Below, piece after piece: positions 9,259 to 18,417 of a DNA stretch of 64,000 nucleotides (the stretch's first letter is position 1; each line of letters starts with the position of its first letter). The position numbers and the translations under genes were made by a program. This DNA comes from Sporosarcina globispora (GTDB taxonomy: Bacteria; Bacillota; Bacilli; Bacillales; Cytobacillaceae). Location: positions 2,053,629-2,117,628 of the forward strand of contig NZ_LGUF01000007.1 in NCBI RefSeq assembly GCF_001274725.1. The letters are read 5' to 3'. The notes beneath the pieces were generated by a model. That model was given only the letters and a program-made list of their open reading frames with translations, ran no database searches and was not told the origin of the DNA.

Positions 9259-9285
9259 GCAGGGGCATCTGAACTATGCTCCTGC
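9259..9285 (+). other. Hairpin just upstream of the lysA RBS
   Basis: GCAGGGGCAT (9259-9268) pairs with ATGCTCCTGC (9276-9285), ten pairs including one G-T, with a seven-base loop, ending about 9 bases before the lysA Shine-Dalgarno. No T-run follows. No lysine riboswitch core is recognisable around it. Function unknown. Confidence 0.4.
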
Positions 9286-9307
9286 GGAAAAAGGAAGAGG
9301 GGGAACC

Positions 9308-10627
9308 ATGTTTTTTCACGGCACTATGAAGGTAAATGAAAAAGGTCATCTTGAAGTTGGCGGTATGGATACAGTCGATCTTGCCGGTCAATTTGGAACA
9401 CCTTTATACGTATATGATGTAGCATTAATAAGAGACCGGGCAAGGGGATTTAAGCAAACTTTCGATAAGCTTGGAATAGAAGCACAAGTGGCATATGCAA
9501 GCAAGGCTTTTTCAACAGTGGCGATGGTTCAGCTTGTTGATGAAGAAGGGCTGTCATTGGATGTAGTTTCTGGCGGAGAGCTATACACTGCCCTTGCTGC
9601 TGATTTTCCTCCTGAAAGAATTCATTTTCACGGCAACAATAAGAGCAGAGAAGAATTGGCAATGGCTCTTAAGAATGGGGTAGGCTGTATTGTTGTCGAT
9701 AATTTTTATGAGCTGGAGTTATTAGAAGAGATTTGCGAATCTCTTGCTGCCAAGACAAAGATATTACTTAGGGTTACACCAGGAATTGAAGCCCACACCC
9801 ATGACTATATCCTAACTGGACAGGAAGATTCGAAATTTGGATTTGATCTTCAGAACGGCCAGGCGGAAACAGCTTTACAAAAAGCACTGAATTCAAGCTG
9901 GATCGAAACGCTTGGACTTCATTGTCATATTGGTTCTCAGATTTTCGATACTACAGGGTTCATTCTGGCTGCCAAGAAAATTTTTGAAAAGATGGCAGAG
10001 TGGAAAGAAAAGCATGCCTATGAACCAAAAGTGCTGAACTTAGGCGGAGGTTTTGGAATCAGATACACAGAAGATGATGATCCGATTCAAGCATCTCAAT
10101 ATGTAGAAGAAATCATCGGGGAAGTTAAAAAACAGGCTGAACATTATTCAATGAACATGCCGGAAATTTGGATTGAGCCGGGCCGCTCCCTTGTGGGAGA
10201 TGCCGGGACAACCTTATACCAGACGGGGTCACGCAAAGAGGTTCCTAATGTTAGGAATTATCTTGCTGTGGACGGTGGCATGAGTGATAACATCAGGCCG
10301 GCCCTTTATCAGGCGAAATATGAAGCTGTATTGGCAAACCGTGCATTGGATAAACCGGAAGAGACAGTATCAATTGCCGGTAAATGCTGTGAATCAGGCG
10401 ACATGCTTATTTGGGATTTGCCTCTTCCAAAAGCAGGGGAAAAAGACATACTGGCCGTTTTCTGCACCGGCGCATACGGCTACTCCATGGCAAATAATTA
10501 CAACCGTATCCCTAGGCCGCCTGTAGTTTTTGTTGAAAATGGTGAATCAAAGCTAGTGGTCAAGAGAGAAACATACGAGGACCTGTTAAGATTAGATTTG
10601 CCGATTAATGAAAAGATAAAAAATTAA
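9308..10627 (+). CDS. lysA: Diaminopimelate decarboxylase
   Basis: Last step of lysine synthesis: meso-diaminopimelate to L-lysine, PLP-dependent, cytosolic. 439 residues (family about 420-440). The PLP lysine is K66 in the YASKAF motif; HIGSQ, GGGFGIRY and the CCESGD segment containing the substrate cysteine are present. ATG 9308 gives the family N-terminus MFFHGT and follows GAAGAGGGGG. It is a single-gene unit closed by a bidirectional terminator. Position after spoVAF matches B. subtilis. Confidence 0.96.
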   Translation: MFFHGTMKVNEKGHLEVGGMDTVDLAGQFGTPLYVYDVALIRDRARGFKQTFDKLGIEAQVAYASKAFSTVAMVQLVDEEGLSLDVVSGGELYTALAADFPPERIHFHGNNKSREELAMALKNGVGCIVVDNFYELELLEEICESLAAKTKILLRVTPGIEAHTHDYILTGQEDSKFGFDLQNGQAETALQKALNSSWIETLGLHCHIGSQIFDTTGFILAAKKIFEKMAEWKEKHAYEPKVLNLGGGFGIRYTEDDDPIQASQYVEEIIGEVKKQAEHYSMNMPEIWIEPGRSLVGDAGTTLYQTGSRKEVPNVRNYLAVDGGMSDNIRPALYQAKYEAVLANRALDKPEETVSIAGKCCESGDMLIWDLPLPKAGEKDILAVFCTGAYGYSMANNYNRIPRPPVVFVENGESKLVVKRETYEDLLRLDLPINEKIKN

Positions 10628-10656
10628 GCTGCCCGCTAAGGCAGCTTAGTTTTTTA
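10626..10656. terminator. Bidirectional terminator between lysA and ypuA
   Basis: AAGCTGCC (10626-10633) and GGCAGCTT (10640-10647), with a T-run on the plus side and an A-run just before it that becomes T-rich on the minus strand. It serves the two convergent genes. Confidence 0.85.
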
Positions 10657-11523
10657 AGAGAAGAAGGCTTTGATAGCGTCGATTGCACTAACAAAAAAAC
10701 GCTTTAAACTTTCCAGAAACCCTTGACCTTCTTCACTTTCAAGGTATTTGGAAATATTATCTTTTGCCTGGCTGAGCTGTTCGCCGACTTGATTCCAGTC
10801 GATATCAAGTTCTTTCAGCTTGTTGAATAAATCTATTAAACTTAAAGTCTCCTGTTCTGTCAGAGTGATGCTAAGTTCTTTTGCAGCATTTACGATGATG
10901 TTTCTTAGTTCTGCATCTGTTTCAGGGGAATTTTTTGCGATTTCCTCTTTTATTTTGGCGATTAAAGCAGCTGCATTCTCGTTTCCAACCGATTCGCCGA
11001 GCTTTGCTGTTTCAACCATTTCTTCATTGGCTGCCTGTTTTACATCTTCAGGAATTGTTTTTTCGGCTGAAACTTCATATGCCTTGATGATGCCTGTTAA
11101 AGCTGCTGTTCCAGAAACATTCGAAGGAGCAGTTATATAAATTTTGGCATCTTTAACACCAGCAGTAATCAGGGCGTTAATGTACATTTCATCAGTAACC
11201 CAGTTGATATTGTTTGTCTCAACTTCCAGACCGGATCCTTGTTTGCCTATTGTGACTGACGAAGAAGATATCGCTCTTGTACCTATTAAAGCTTTAGAGA
11301 TATAATTTCCAAGATATTTATGTTCTTCATCATTTGAAACAGTGATGATGGTGGCATCTTTGGGAGCTTCCATTTCAGCCAGAAGCATATTTTTCTGTTC
11401 TTCTGATAAATTCTCTCCTAAAGTGACAATTACATCGCCTTCTGCCATATCGGCGTATGCCTGTACCGGCAGCAAAAATAATAGCGATATCATGAACAGC
11501 GCAAGCATTTTATTCCATTTCAT
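10654..11523 (-). CDS. ypuA: Secreted DUF1002 protein YpuA
   Basis: 289 residues with an N-terminal signal peptide (about residues 1-25, hydrophobic core ALFMISLLFLLPVQA). The rest matches the DUF1002 family (B. subtilis YpuA, 290 residues): NNINWVTDEMYINALITAGV and the KAYEVSAEK region are recognisable. It is predicted to be exported, probably to the cell surface. Function is unknown in the family. Convergent with lysA, as in B. subtilis, where ypuA also neighbours lysA and ppiB. Confidence 0.85.
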   Translation of the reverse strand: MKWNKMLALFMISLLFLLPVQAYADMAEGDVIVTLGENLSEEQKNMLLAEMEAPKDATIITVSNDEEHKYLGNYISKALIGTRAISSSSVTIGKQGSGLEVETNNINWVTDEMYINALITAGVKDAKIYITAPSNVSGTAALTGIIKAYEVSAEKTIPEDVKQAANEEMVETAKLGESVGNENAAALIAKIKEEIAKNSPETDAELRNIIVNAAKELSITLTEQETLSLIDLFNKLKELDIDWNQVGEQLSQAKDNISKYLESEEGQGFLESLKRFFVSAIDAIKAFFS

Positions 11524-11739
11524 GCGGTTTCCTCCCGGAGTGAAAAAATTGGTAAGCCAGTTATGAAAAGTATAACTAGAGCATAATGGCTTCCTGTAAA
11601 TAGACGATTCTTTTGCGAAAAAGTTTCAATCGTCTTTAACTGAAACATTAGCTCAAAATGCGTATTTCGGCAAGCAGAATGGAATTATGCGGCATAATAG
11701 TGTAAAATGAATGATAGTTTGTGAGTCATAGGATTTATC

Positions 11740-11880
11740 GCAGTCTAACGGGCAGTAAGACCCCCTCATCATGACTAAGAGTATCAAAGGAGGATAAGTG
11801 AGGGTCAAATGCCCGTAAAGGCCCAATTGGTTCAACTATCAATCAGCGGGAAAAACCACACTGATTGAAGTTTTACTTAA
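11740..11880 (+). ncRNA. Structured non-coding element, possibly a mobile-element right end
   Basis: Two nested stems and a distal hairpin: CGGGCA (11749-11754) with TGCCCG (11810-11815) enclose ACCCCCTCA (11760-11768) with TGAGGGT (11799-11805); then GGTTCAAC; then TCAATCAG (11839-11846) with CTGATTGA (11861-11868). The architecture and the GGTTCAAC joint recall guide-RNA-bearing right ends of IS200/IS605-type elements, but no tnpA or tnpB is nearby. The strand is chosen from that resemblance. Lies in a 635-bp gap between ypuA and ribT. Confidence 0.4.
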
Positions 11881-11907
11881 TATTTATAGTGGGGGCAGTA
11901 AGGAATT

Positions 11908-11994
11908 ATGAAAAATAGCAATTGGCTTCTTTTTATTTTATTGCTGGTGTTAAGCATTGGATGGGGACTGGTTTACTGGTTTTTTATAGTATAG
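11908..11994 (+). CDS. Possible 28-residue membrane peptide
   Basis: ATG 11908 opens a 28-codon frame: a short polar start (MKNSNW) followed by about 20 hydrophobic residues rich in Leu, Trp and Phe. A purine-rich stretch (GGGGGCAGTAAGG) precedes the start. It could be a genuine small membrane peptide or a chance frame; it begins 27 bases after the structured element. No family recognised. Confidence 0.3.
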   Translation: MKNSNWLLFILLLVLSIGWGLVYWFFIV

Positions 11995-12149
11995 AGCCGC
12001 CTTGCATCAAGAAACCGTGTTAAGGCAATGAATTAGTCGGTTTTATTCGAAAATAGCAACATTCAGCTTGAATACATATACTGTTATGGAAAGTTTACAA
12101 ATTTAAAAATTGGGAAAAATAGTTTATGATGTTTTTATTCAAATAATGA

Positions 12150-12536
<387 letters not shown>

Positions 12537-12555
<19 letters not shown>

Positions 12556-13058
12556 TGATTCAGAGCATCCATTCTTTCTTTGATTACCAAGCTTCTATCT
12601 CTGCTTTTATGGCGGTGGACAATATCATTATCCAGTAAAATGCTATTTGAGCACCAGGCAAATCCCTTGGCTGAACAGAGCTCCATGCATTTTTCCTTAA
12701 GATGGGGGTCTGATAATGGCAGATTAACGCTTCTGTACTTTCCGCCTTTTTGTATAAGCTGAAGCCTGTTCTTTAGGTCCTTAATCAGTTGGTCTCTATC
12801 AAGACCTAATGCCAGCAAATCTGCAGGCCTACGCTCCAATATGCCAATTCCTTTGCGGAGAGTGCGTTCTGCACCATTGAAATTTTCTCTGCGGTGATGA
12901 TAAAAAGCAACGGCCATGAGAATTAATCCGACCCATGTCGAACTTTTATTGTTTCGATCCGTATTCTTCCAGTATTCCTCAAGTATTTCATGACATTCAA
13001 AATAATCACGGTCACCATGAAAATGGACTAAAAACTCGATGTATTCATCCGGATACAT
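12537..13058 (-). CDS. ypuF: DUF309 protein YpuF
   Basis: 173 residues. The DUF309 core with YFECHEILEEYW near the N-terminus and VGLILMAVAFYHHRRENFNGA is clear. All-helical, likely cytosolic, function not established. Start is the ATG at 13058 (MYPDEYIEF), which has AAGGAGTGA upstream; the frame stays open 84 bases further but without an RBS. Convergent with ribT as in B. subtilis. Confidence 0.85.
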
Positions 13059-13123
13059 ACTTTCACTCCTTGACAATTCTTTCTTTATTTTAACATACAG
13101 GCACCTGCAGTTTTGCAAAATGT

Positions 13124-13152
13124 AAAAACCCGGTGACTTCACCGGGCTTTTA
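13124..13152 (-). terminator. Terminator for the YjcZ-family gene (minus strand)
   Basis: CCGGTG/CACCGG with a short loop, flanked by AAAA on the plus-strand left side so that minus-strand transcripts end in a T-run. It lies about 140 bases downstream of the small minus-strand gene at 13292-13390. Confidence 0.6.
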
Positions 13153-13291
13153 CAGGGGTAAATTTGAACCTATTTATATTTTTACACTTTTGATATGCAG
13201 CTGTTCTCTAAGGGGCTACCTTCTATGGCTGCTTGGAGAACCAGCCAGCGAAGTGCCGAATCAGCATTATCCGTTTAAAATAGTAATCAAT

Positions 13292-13390
13292 TTAGAAGCA
13301 CCAGGAAGCTCCCACAATAATTAATAGAATGAACAATACTACAATTAAAGCAAATCCAGTTCCGCAATCTCCACATCCAACATTAGACAT
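13292..13390 (-). CDS. YjcZ-family sporulation protein (32 residues)
   Basis: Too short for ordinary gene callers. MSNVGCGDCGTGF is followed by a hydrophobic FALIVVLFILLIIVGAS stretch, which is the hallmark of YjcZ/CotV-like small sporulation peptides; the tail WCF is a variation. CAGGAGG precedes the ATG at an appropriate distance. Glycine/cysteine-rich N-terminus instead of the more usual Gly-Tyr. Probably SigK or SigG controlled and associated with the spore, by family analogy. Confidence 0.8.
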   Translation of the reverse strand: MSNVGCGDCGTGFALIVVLFILLIIVGASWCF

Positions 13391-13601
13391 ATAAAATACC
13401 TCCTGTATCTTTATTTCCATATATCGTATGTAGGCGATTGCCTGAATGATTGGGCGCATCATAAAAATTTGAAAATGAAATTGGCGGCATTCCGTACGCC
13501 CGGGTTATTTTTCTATTGGATAACATTAATGAATAATCTATACTAGATATTAGTCTTTTGGTGTTTAAGGGAATTTATATTAGGAAAATTTGGTGGTATT
13601 T

Positions 13602-14363
13602 ATGCAATATAATCATTATAACGTAAAAATAGATGCTTTCGAGGGGCCGCTGGATCTTCTTCTTCATCTTATTAATCGGCTTGAAATTGATATCTATGAC
13701 ATTCCTGTATCAGAAATTACCGAGCAATACCTCATTTATATACATACAATGAAGGAGCTTCAGCTCGATGTAGCAAGTGAATATCTTGTAATGGCTGCTA
13801 CGCTGCTGGCTATTAAAAGCAAAATGCTGCTCCCAAAGCATGAAGAGGAAGAGCTGGAGGATGAATTTGGATTGGAAATAGAGGAAGATCCAAGGGATGA
13901 GCTTGTAGAAAGGCTGATTGAATACCGAAAATATAAGGAAGCTGCAGCAGAGCTTAAGGAGCGTGAACAGGACAGAAGCTTAATGTACACAAAGCCGCCT
14001 GCAGACCTTTCAGAATATGTGAATGATTCACAGCAGGAAAAGGCTGAATTGAATGTAAGTCTTTATGATATGCTTGGCGCTATGCAAAAGTTATTAAGAA
14101 GGAAGAAGCTGCAAAGGCCGCTTTCTGCGAAAGTTGCCCGCCAGGAGATTCCTATAGAGAAGCGGATGTCTGAAATTGTGGACCAGTTAAGGAATTTTAA
14201 GGGGCGGAAAAAATTCACCGATCTTTTTCCGATATCAGAGAGGGAACATATAGTGGTAACTTTTTTGGCGGTGCTGGAGTTGATTAAGCGTAAAGAAATA
14301 CTTGTCGAGCAGGACAGAAACTTCTCGGATATTTATGTAGCTTCCATGGAAGGAGTAAAATAG
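13602..14363 (+). CDS. scpA: Segregation and condensation protein A (kleisin)
   Basis: Kleisin subunit that bridges the SMC dimer and binds ScpB, essential for chromosome organisation. 253 residues (B. subtilis 251). The N-terminal motif [14 protein letters not shown] and the acidic linker ([17 protein letters not shown]) are typical, as is the C-terminal winged-helix HNFSDIY-like end ([10 protein letters not shown]). ATG 13602 gives the family start [11 protein letters not shown] with GGTGG upstream; the frame begins 12 bases earlier. One base separates it from scpB. Confidence 0.95.
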   Translation: MQYNHYNVKIDAFEGPLDLLLHLINRLEIDIYDIPVSEITEQYLIYIHTMKELQLDVASEYLVMAATLLAIKSKMLLPKHEEEELEDEFGLEIEEDPRDELVERLIEYRKYKEAAAELKEREQDRSLMYTKPPADLSEYVNDSQQEKAELNVSLYDMLGAMQKLLRRKKLQRPLSAKVARQEIPIEKRMSEIVDQLRNFKGRKKFTDLFPISEREHIVVTFLAVLELIKRKEILVEQDRNFSDIYVASMEGVK

Positions 14364-14364
14364 T

Positions 14365-14952
14365 TTGGAGAATATTAATTGGAAGGGGATAGCTGAAAGC
14401 CTCCTGTTTGCAGCTGGTGATGAAGGGTTATCCCTAAAGCAAATTGCCCATGTTCTGGAGGTGGAAGAAATTCAGGCCCGTGAAATCATGGACAGCCTTA
14501 TTGAAGACTGCAACAATAGCAGCCGCGGAATAATGGCGGTTGAATTGGCAGGGACTTTTCAGCTGGTCACGAAAAAAGAGTTTTCACCATACTTGAAAAA
14601 ACTAGTAGAATCTCCATCTGCTGCATCCTTATCTCAGGCGGCTCTGGAGACTCTTGCAATCATTGCTTACAGGCAGCCCATTACTAGAACAGAGATTGAA
14701 GAGATTAGGGGAGTCAAGACAGAGAGGCCCCTTCAGACATTATCTGCGAAAGTACTGATTAAAGAAGTTGGCCGGGCAGAAGGGACAGGGAGGGCCTACC
14801 TGTATGGAACGACTAAAGAATTCCTTGATTACTTTGGTCTTAAAAGCATAGAAGAGCTTCCGCCGCTTCCGGATAAAATTAGCGAAGAAGAGGACTCGTT
14901 TCAGGAAGAGGCAGATCTATTCTTTGAGAAGTTCCAGGAGCTAGATTCTTGA
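14365..14952 (+). CDS. scpB: Segregation and condensation protein B
   Basis: Winged-helix partner of ScpA that dimerises on the kleisin in the SMC-ScpAB condensin. 195 residues (B. subtilis 197). Conserved [31 protein letters not shown] and [18 protein letters not shown] are present. It uses TTG 14365 with GGAAGGAG a little upstream and only one base after scpA, so coupled translation is likely. Confidence 0.95.
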   Translation: MENINWKGIAESLLFAAGDEGLSLKQIAHVLEVEEIQAREIMDSLIEDCNNSSRGIMAVELAGTFQLVTKKEFSPYLKKLVESPSAASLSQAALETLAIIAYRQPITRTEIEEIRGVKTERPLQTLSAKVLIKEVGRAEGTGRAYLYGTTKEFLDYFGLKSIEELPPLPDKISEEEDSFQEEADLFFEKFQELDS

Positions 14953-15073
14953 GTTTTCTGACACATTACATAGGAAGTGTGGTAAAATAGATTTATATTT
15001 TTCCCTTTCCTTTTAAAAACAGCTGTCATACATATTATCTAAGAAACCGTCGGGGGAAATAGGAGGGTTTTGC

Positions 15074-15493
15074 TTGCTGATAAAACATTGCAGGGGATAT
15101 GAGCTTGAAAAAGAAAAGCCGAACACTTCGGAAGATTTTTTTAACAGAAGCGAGATTGTTTTCGAAGAAGATGGACAGGAGAAGACTTTTCATGTTTTAT
15201 ACGTCCGTTACTTTGATGAATCCATGAATGAGTTCACACCCTATGACCAGGATCCAGTCTTCACTGCTGGTTCGAGAGAAGTGCAGTTCAAAGATCTTGT
15301 TGCTCTTTCATGTTTATTAAAGAACCCAGGTTTTAGGCATCGCAAACGAATATATCTTAACTCAAGGGCTGATTTTGCATCCTATTTTCAGGATCTGGAC
15401 TTTTCCAAGCTTCCCTCCATTTTTGAAGCGCTGGAGAATAAAAAATCCTATGACCTGCGATCACCTTTAGATTTTATTGTTCAACCGCAATAA
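15074..15493 (+). CDS. Hypothetical protein between scpB and ypuI
   Basis: 139 residues, no family recognised. It starts at TTG 15074 with a full AGGAGG 8 bases upstream. Soluble, mixed charge, with aromatic-rich strands such as HVLYVRYFDESMNEFTPY and no signal or membrane segment. It lies 31 bases before ypuI in the same direction, so the two may be co-transcribed. I cannot assign a function; the excellent RBS and codon use like the neighbours argue that it is real. Confidence 0.7.
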   Translation: MLIKHCRGYELEKEKPNTSEDFFNRSEIVFEEDGQEKTFHVLYVRYFDESMNEFTPYDQDPVFTAGSREVQFKDLVALSCLLKNPGFRHRKRIYLNSRADFASYFQDLDFSKLPSIFEALENKKSYDLRSPLDFIVQPQ

Positions 15494-15524
15494 TAACCAG
15501 AGTATAAATATGGGGGTGTAATGG

Positions 15525-16013
15525 ATGGGGAATTCAATCGTTAAATCACAGATGGAAGATGTGAAAAATTTCCTCGGTAATAGCGTTGCCGCATTTGAAG
15601 ATTTTTTAAATAATACAACAATTAAAGACCTTGAAGCGGAAAAACAGGGTAATGTAAATTATTATAAAAGCATTCTTTCACATGTCAGGAAACTGCTGGT
15701 ATATTGTGAAGAAGGACTTGATACCTGCGTAATCATTTTAAAAAGCGAACCTTTCCAAAAAGGGGCTGCAGAAAAAACGTTATATCGGATTTATCATCAA
15801 TGCATTGAAGAATTTTTCTCTCCGAAAAATGATGCTTGGTTTGAGAATAGCCGGTCAGCATATACGGGGAAAAACTCAATCCATTTCCATGAGGAAGTTC
15901 CTGACAGCTTAAAAACAATGTTCAGGCAGCTGGAAGGTGATTTCCAAAGAATTCGCGAGGAACTTGAATATTACGAAACAGATTACCGAACAAAGATGAT
16001 TCAATCAAAATAA
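15525..16013 (+). CDS. ypuI: YpuI-like DUF3907 protein
   Basis: 162 residues, soluble and mainly helical. Position directly after scpB (with one gene between) and before dacB corresponds to ypuI of B. subtilis (about 179 residues), and the MGNSIV start and the HxxCIEEFFSPKNDAW-like core fit that family. GGGGGTG precedes ATG 15525. Function unknown. A strong terminator follows. Confidence 0.75.
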   Translation: MGNSIVKSQMEDVKNFLGNSVAAFEDFLNNTTIKDLEAEKQGNVNYYKSILSHVRKLLVYCEEGLDTCVIILKSEPFQKGAAEKTLYRIYHQCIEEFFSPKNDAWFENSRSAYTGKNSIHFHEEVPDSLKTMFRQLEGDFQRIREELEYYETDYRTKMIQSK

Positions 16014-16021
16014 GAATGTTC

Positions 16022-16049
16022 AAGAACAGCAGGCAGCTGTTCTTTTTTT
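16022..16049 (+). terminator. Terminator after ypuI
   Basis: AAGAACAGC (16022-16030), five-base loop, GCTGTTCTT (16036-16044), T-run to 16049. Confidence 0.92.
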
Positions 16050-16153
16050 GTGGGCATGTTTATGTGCATGTTTCCTATTTCTTTGGAAAACGTACAAACT
16101 TTCATTCATACAAATAGAAAGTGAGCTATAAAAGGAAGTGAGTGAGGGATTGT

Positions 16154-17044
16154 ATGAGTAAAATGGAAGATTACATTAAGGAAGTTACAAAATGGAATAA
16201 GGAGCTAAAAAATTTTTTAGAGTCAGAGGATGTTGAACAGAACAATGAGCTATGGCAAAGGCTGGATCGATTTTCCGGAATTATGGATGGAATAAACGGC
16301 CCCCTCGATATAGAAGACCTGGAAAAGCTGCAAGAACATGTGGATGCTCTTCATTCTGATATGGAGAATTATTTCTCAAATAGACAGCAGCTTGGAAATA
16401 TCTATATCAATGAACCGCATATTTCTGCGGGAAAGCATATTTTGCCTCCGCTCCCGTATGATTACAGCGCGCTTGAACCGCATATTTCAGGAGAAATTAT
16501 GAGGCTGCATCATGATAAGCATCATCAATCATATGTGGATGGATTGAACAAAGCAGAGGTGATGCTCCAAAATGCCAGGGATAATGGCGATTACAGCCTC
16601 GTAAAACATTGGTCCCGTGAACTCGCCTTTCATGGCTCGGGCCATTATTTGCATACGATTTTTTGGAATAATATGAGCCCGCAGGGGGGAGGAAAACCTT
16701 CCGGAGCTCTCCTGAAAGAAATTAACAAATACTTTGGGAGCTTTGAGAGGTTCAAAAGCCATTTCTCTGAAGCAGCCAAACAGGTTGAAGGCGTAGGCTG
16801 GGCAATCCTGGTCTGGTCGCCAAGAGCGCGCAGACTCGAAATACTTCAATCGGAAAGACATATGCTTTTAACCCAGTGGGATACGATTCCTTTGCTGGTT
16901 TTGGATGTATGGGAACATGCTTATTATCTGCAATATAAAAATAATCGCGGTGATTATGTGGGAAATTGGTGGAATGTTGCCAACTGGAAGGATGTAGAAG
17001 ACAGGTATTTAAAAGCATCTGAATTAAAATGGAAGCCGTACTAA
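16154..17044 (+). CDS. Fe/Mn superoxide dismutase with N-terminal extension
   Basis: Dismutates superoxide. 296 residues: a charged, probably helical extension (about 1-95) precedes a complete SOD domain (98-296), resembling the long SodF-type enzymes of Bacillus (about 280 residues). Metal ligands are H119 in LHHDKHH, H167 in the HYLHTIFW segment, and the Asp and His of DVWEHAYYL. No signal peptide. ATG 16154 is chosen for its GAGG RBS; GTG 16142 is an alternative. It stands alone between ypuI and the dacB operon, where B. subtilis has no SOD gene. Confidence 0.88.
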   Translation: MSKMEDYIKEVTKWNKELKNFLESEDVEQNNELWQRLDRFSGIMDGINGPLDIEDLEKLQEHVDALHSDMENYFSNRQQLGNIYINEPHISAGKHILPPLPYDYSALEPHISGEIMRLHHDKHHQSYVDGLNKAEVMLQNARDNGDYSLVKHWSRELAFHGSGHYLHTIFWNNMSPQGGGKPSGALLKEINKYFGSFERFKSHFSEAAKQVEGVGWAILVWSPRARRLEILQSERHMLLTQWDTIPLLVLDVWEHAYYLQYKNNRGDYVGNWWNVANWKDVEDRYLKASELKWKPY

Positions 17045-17143
17045 TAGGGGCAAAGAATAATAAGAGGGGAATACGAATAGTTTTTCCCTTATTTTAGTGG
17101 ACAAGCATTTTTCAAAGCGTCTACCCAAGTCAAACATAATAGT

Positions 17144-17170
17144 CATATCACTACTCGTCCTGCATAAACT
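17144..17170 (+). promoter_or_regulatory. Possible SigE-type promoter of dacB
   Basis: CATATC (17144-17149), 13 bases, CATAAACT (17163-17170) resembles the mother-cell SigE consensus (ATA-like -35, CATACANT -10). dacB-spmAB is SigE-dependent in B. subtilis. Pattern match only. Confidence 0.45.
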
Positions 17171-17265
17171 TGTACAAATAAATGAAAAACATGGGGCCCT
17201 CCCTGGTGGGGAGATCATGTATTTCGGTCAATTTGACATCCACAAAGGAGACGGGGTTTTGTGCA

Positions 17266-18417
17266 ATGAAAATGTTTAGCAGGCTGATGGCCATGGTATT
17301 GGCTACCGCGTTGATGATGATTAATATTCCTCAGTATACAGCAGCTTCTGTTTCAGTAAGTGCCCGAAGCGCAATATTAATGGAGCAGGATTCTGGACGT
17401 ATCCTTTACGAAAAAGAAGCAAATAAAGTGAGGAGAATAGCAAGCATTACAAAAATCATGACGGCAATCCTGGCCATAGAATCAGGGAAAATGGACGACA
17501 TGGTTAAAGTAAGTGATCGTGCCGTCAGGGCGGAAGGTTCCTCAATTTATCTAAAGGCAGGTGAAAAAATTAAGCTTGAGGATCTGGTTTATGGACTCAT
17601 GCTTCGTTCAGGCAATGACTCTGCAGTTGCGATCGCAGAGCATGTCGGCGGAAGTCTTGAAGGGTTTGGCTTTTTAATGAATAAAAAAGCAGAAGAGATT
17701 GGCATGAAGAACACACATTTTGCAAATCCCCATGGTCTGGATGATCATGAAGATCATTATTCGACAGCGTATGATATGGCTTTGTTAACCAGATATGCTA
17801 TGAATAATGAGATATACCAAAAAATTGCTGGAACGAAGGTGCACAGGGCTCCGAACCCGAATGAAAGCTGGGATAGGGTGTGGAAAAATAAAAATAGGCT
17901 GCTGACTGAGTTATATGAGTATAGCACAGGAGGAAAAACAGGATATACGAAAAGGGCAAAAAGAACTCTTGTTACGACTGCTTCCAAAGAAAACCTAAAT
18001 CTGATTGCAGTCACCCTGAATGGACCTGATGACTGGAATGACCATATTAGTATGTATGAGACAGCTTTTAAGACCTATGATATTGTGGAAGTTCTGCCCG
18101 AGGGAATTATAGAGGATATTGATGAAGAATATTATAAAGGCAAGGTTTATTTAAAGCATCCCTACAACTATCCTGTTTCAAAAGAAGAGAAAGACAAGTT
18201 TAAAATTGATATAAAACTGCAGAAGCCTGAAACAGAATGGGAAGACAGCCGAGCAATCCCTGGAGTCATCGGTCAGGCAACAGTATATTTAGATGGGGAG
18301 CCCATTAAAAAGCTTCCTTTATATTATAAACATGATCCAATAAAAGAAGATAAATCGCTATTAGATTACTTTAAAGGCCTTTTTACCTCCATTGCAGGAG
18401 TGAAGACAAATGGTTAA
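17266..18417 (+). CDS. dacB: Spore cortex D-alanyl-D-alanine carboxypeptidase (PBP5*)
   Basis: Mother-cell carboxypeptidase that controls cross-linking of spore cortex peptidoglycan. 383 residues (B. subtilis 382). Signal peptide about 1-27. SITK near residue 59, SGN near 120 and KTG near 224 are the active-site motifs, followed by the PBP5 C-terminal domain and an amphipathic tail. ATG 17266 is followed directly by a signal peptide; the frame is open 84 bases upstream. Its stop overlaps the spmA start by 8 bases. Confidence 0.93.
   Translation: MKMFSRLMAMVLATALMMINIPQYTAASVSVSARSAILMEQDSGRILYEKEANKVRRIASITKIMTAILAIESGKMDDMVKVSDRAVRAEGSSIYLKAGEKIKLEDLVYGLMLRSGNDSAVAIAEHVGGSLEGFGFLMNKKAEEIGMKNTHFANPHGLDDHEDHYSTAYDMALLTRYAMNNEIYQKIAGTKVHRAPNPNESWDRVWKNKNRLLTELYEYSTGGKTGYTKRAKRTLVTTASKENLNLIAVTLNGPDDWNDHISMYETAFKTYDIVEVLPEGIIEDIDEEYYKGKVYLKHPYNYPVSKEEKDKFKIDIKLQKPETEWEDSRAIPGVIGQATVYLDGEPIKKLPLYYKHDPIKEDKSLLDYFKGLFTSIAGVKTNG

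Noticed and set aside
9121-9307. Lysine riboswitch before lysA
   Set aside because: No L-box core pattern is present, only a simple hairpin; 187 bases is also short.
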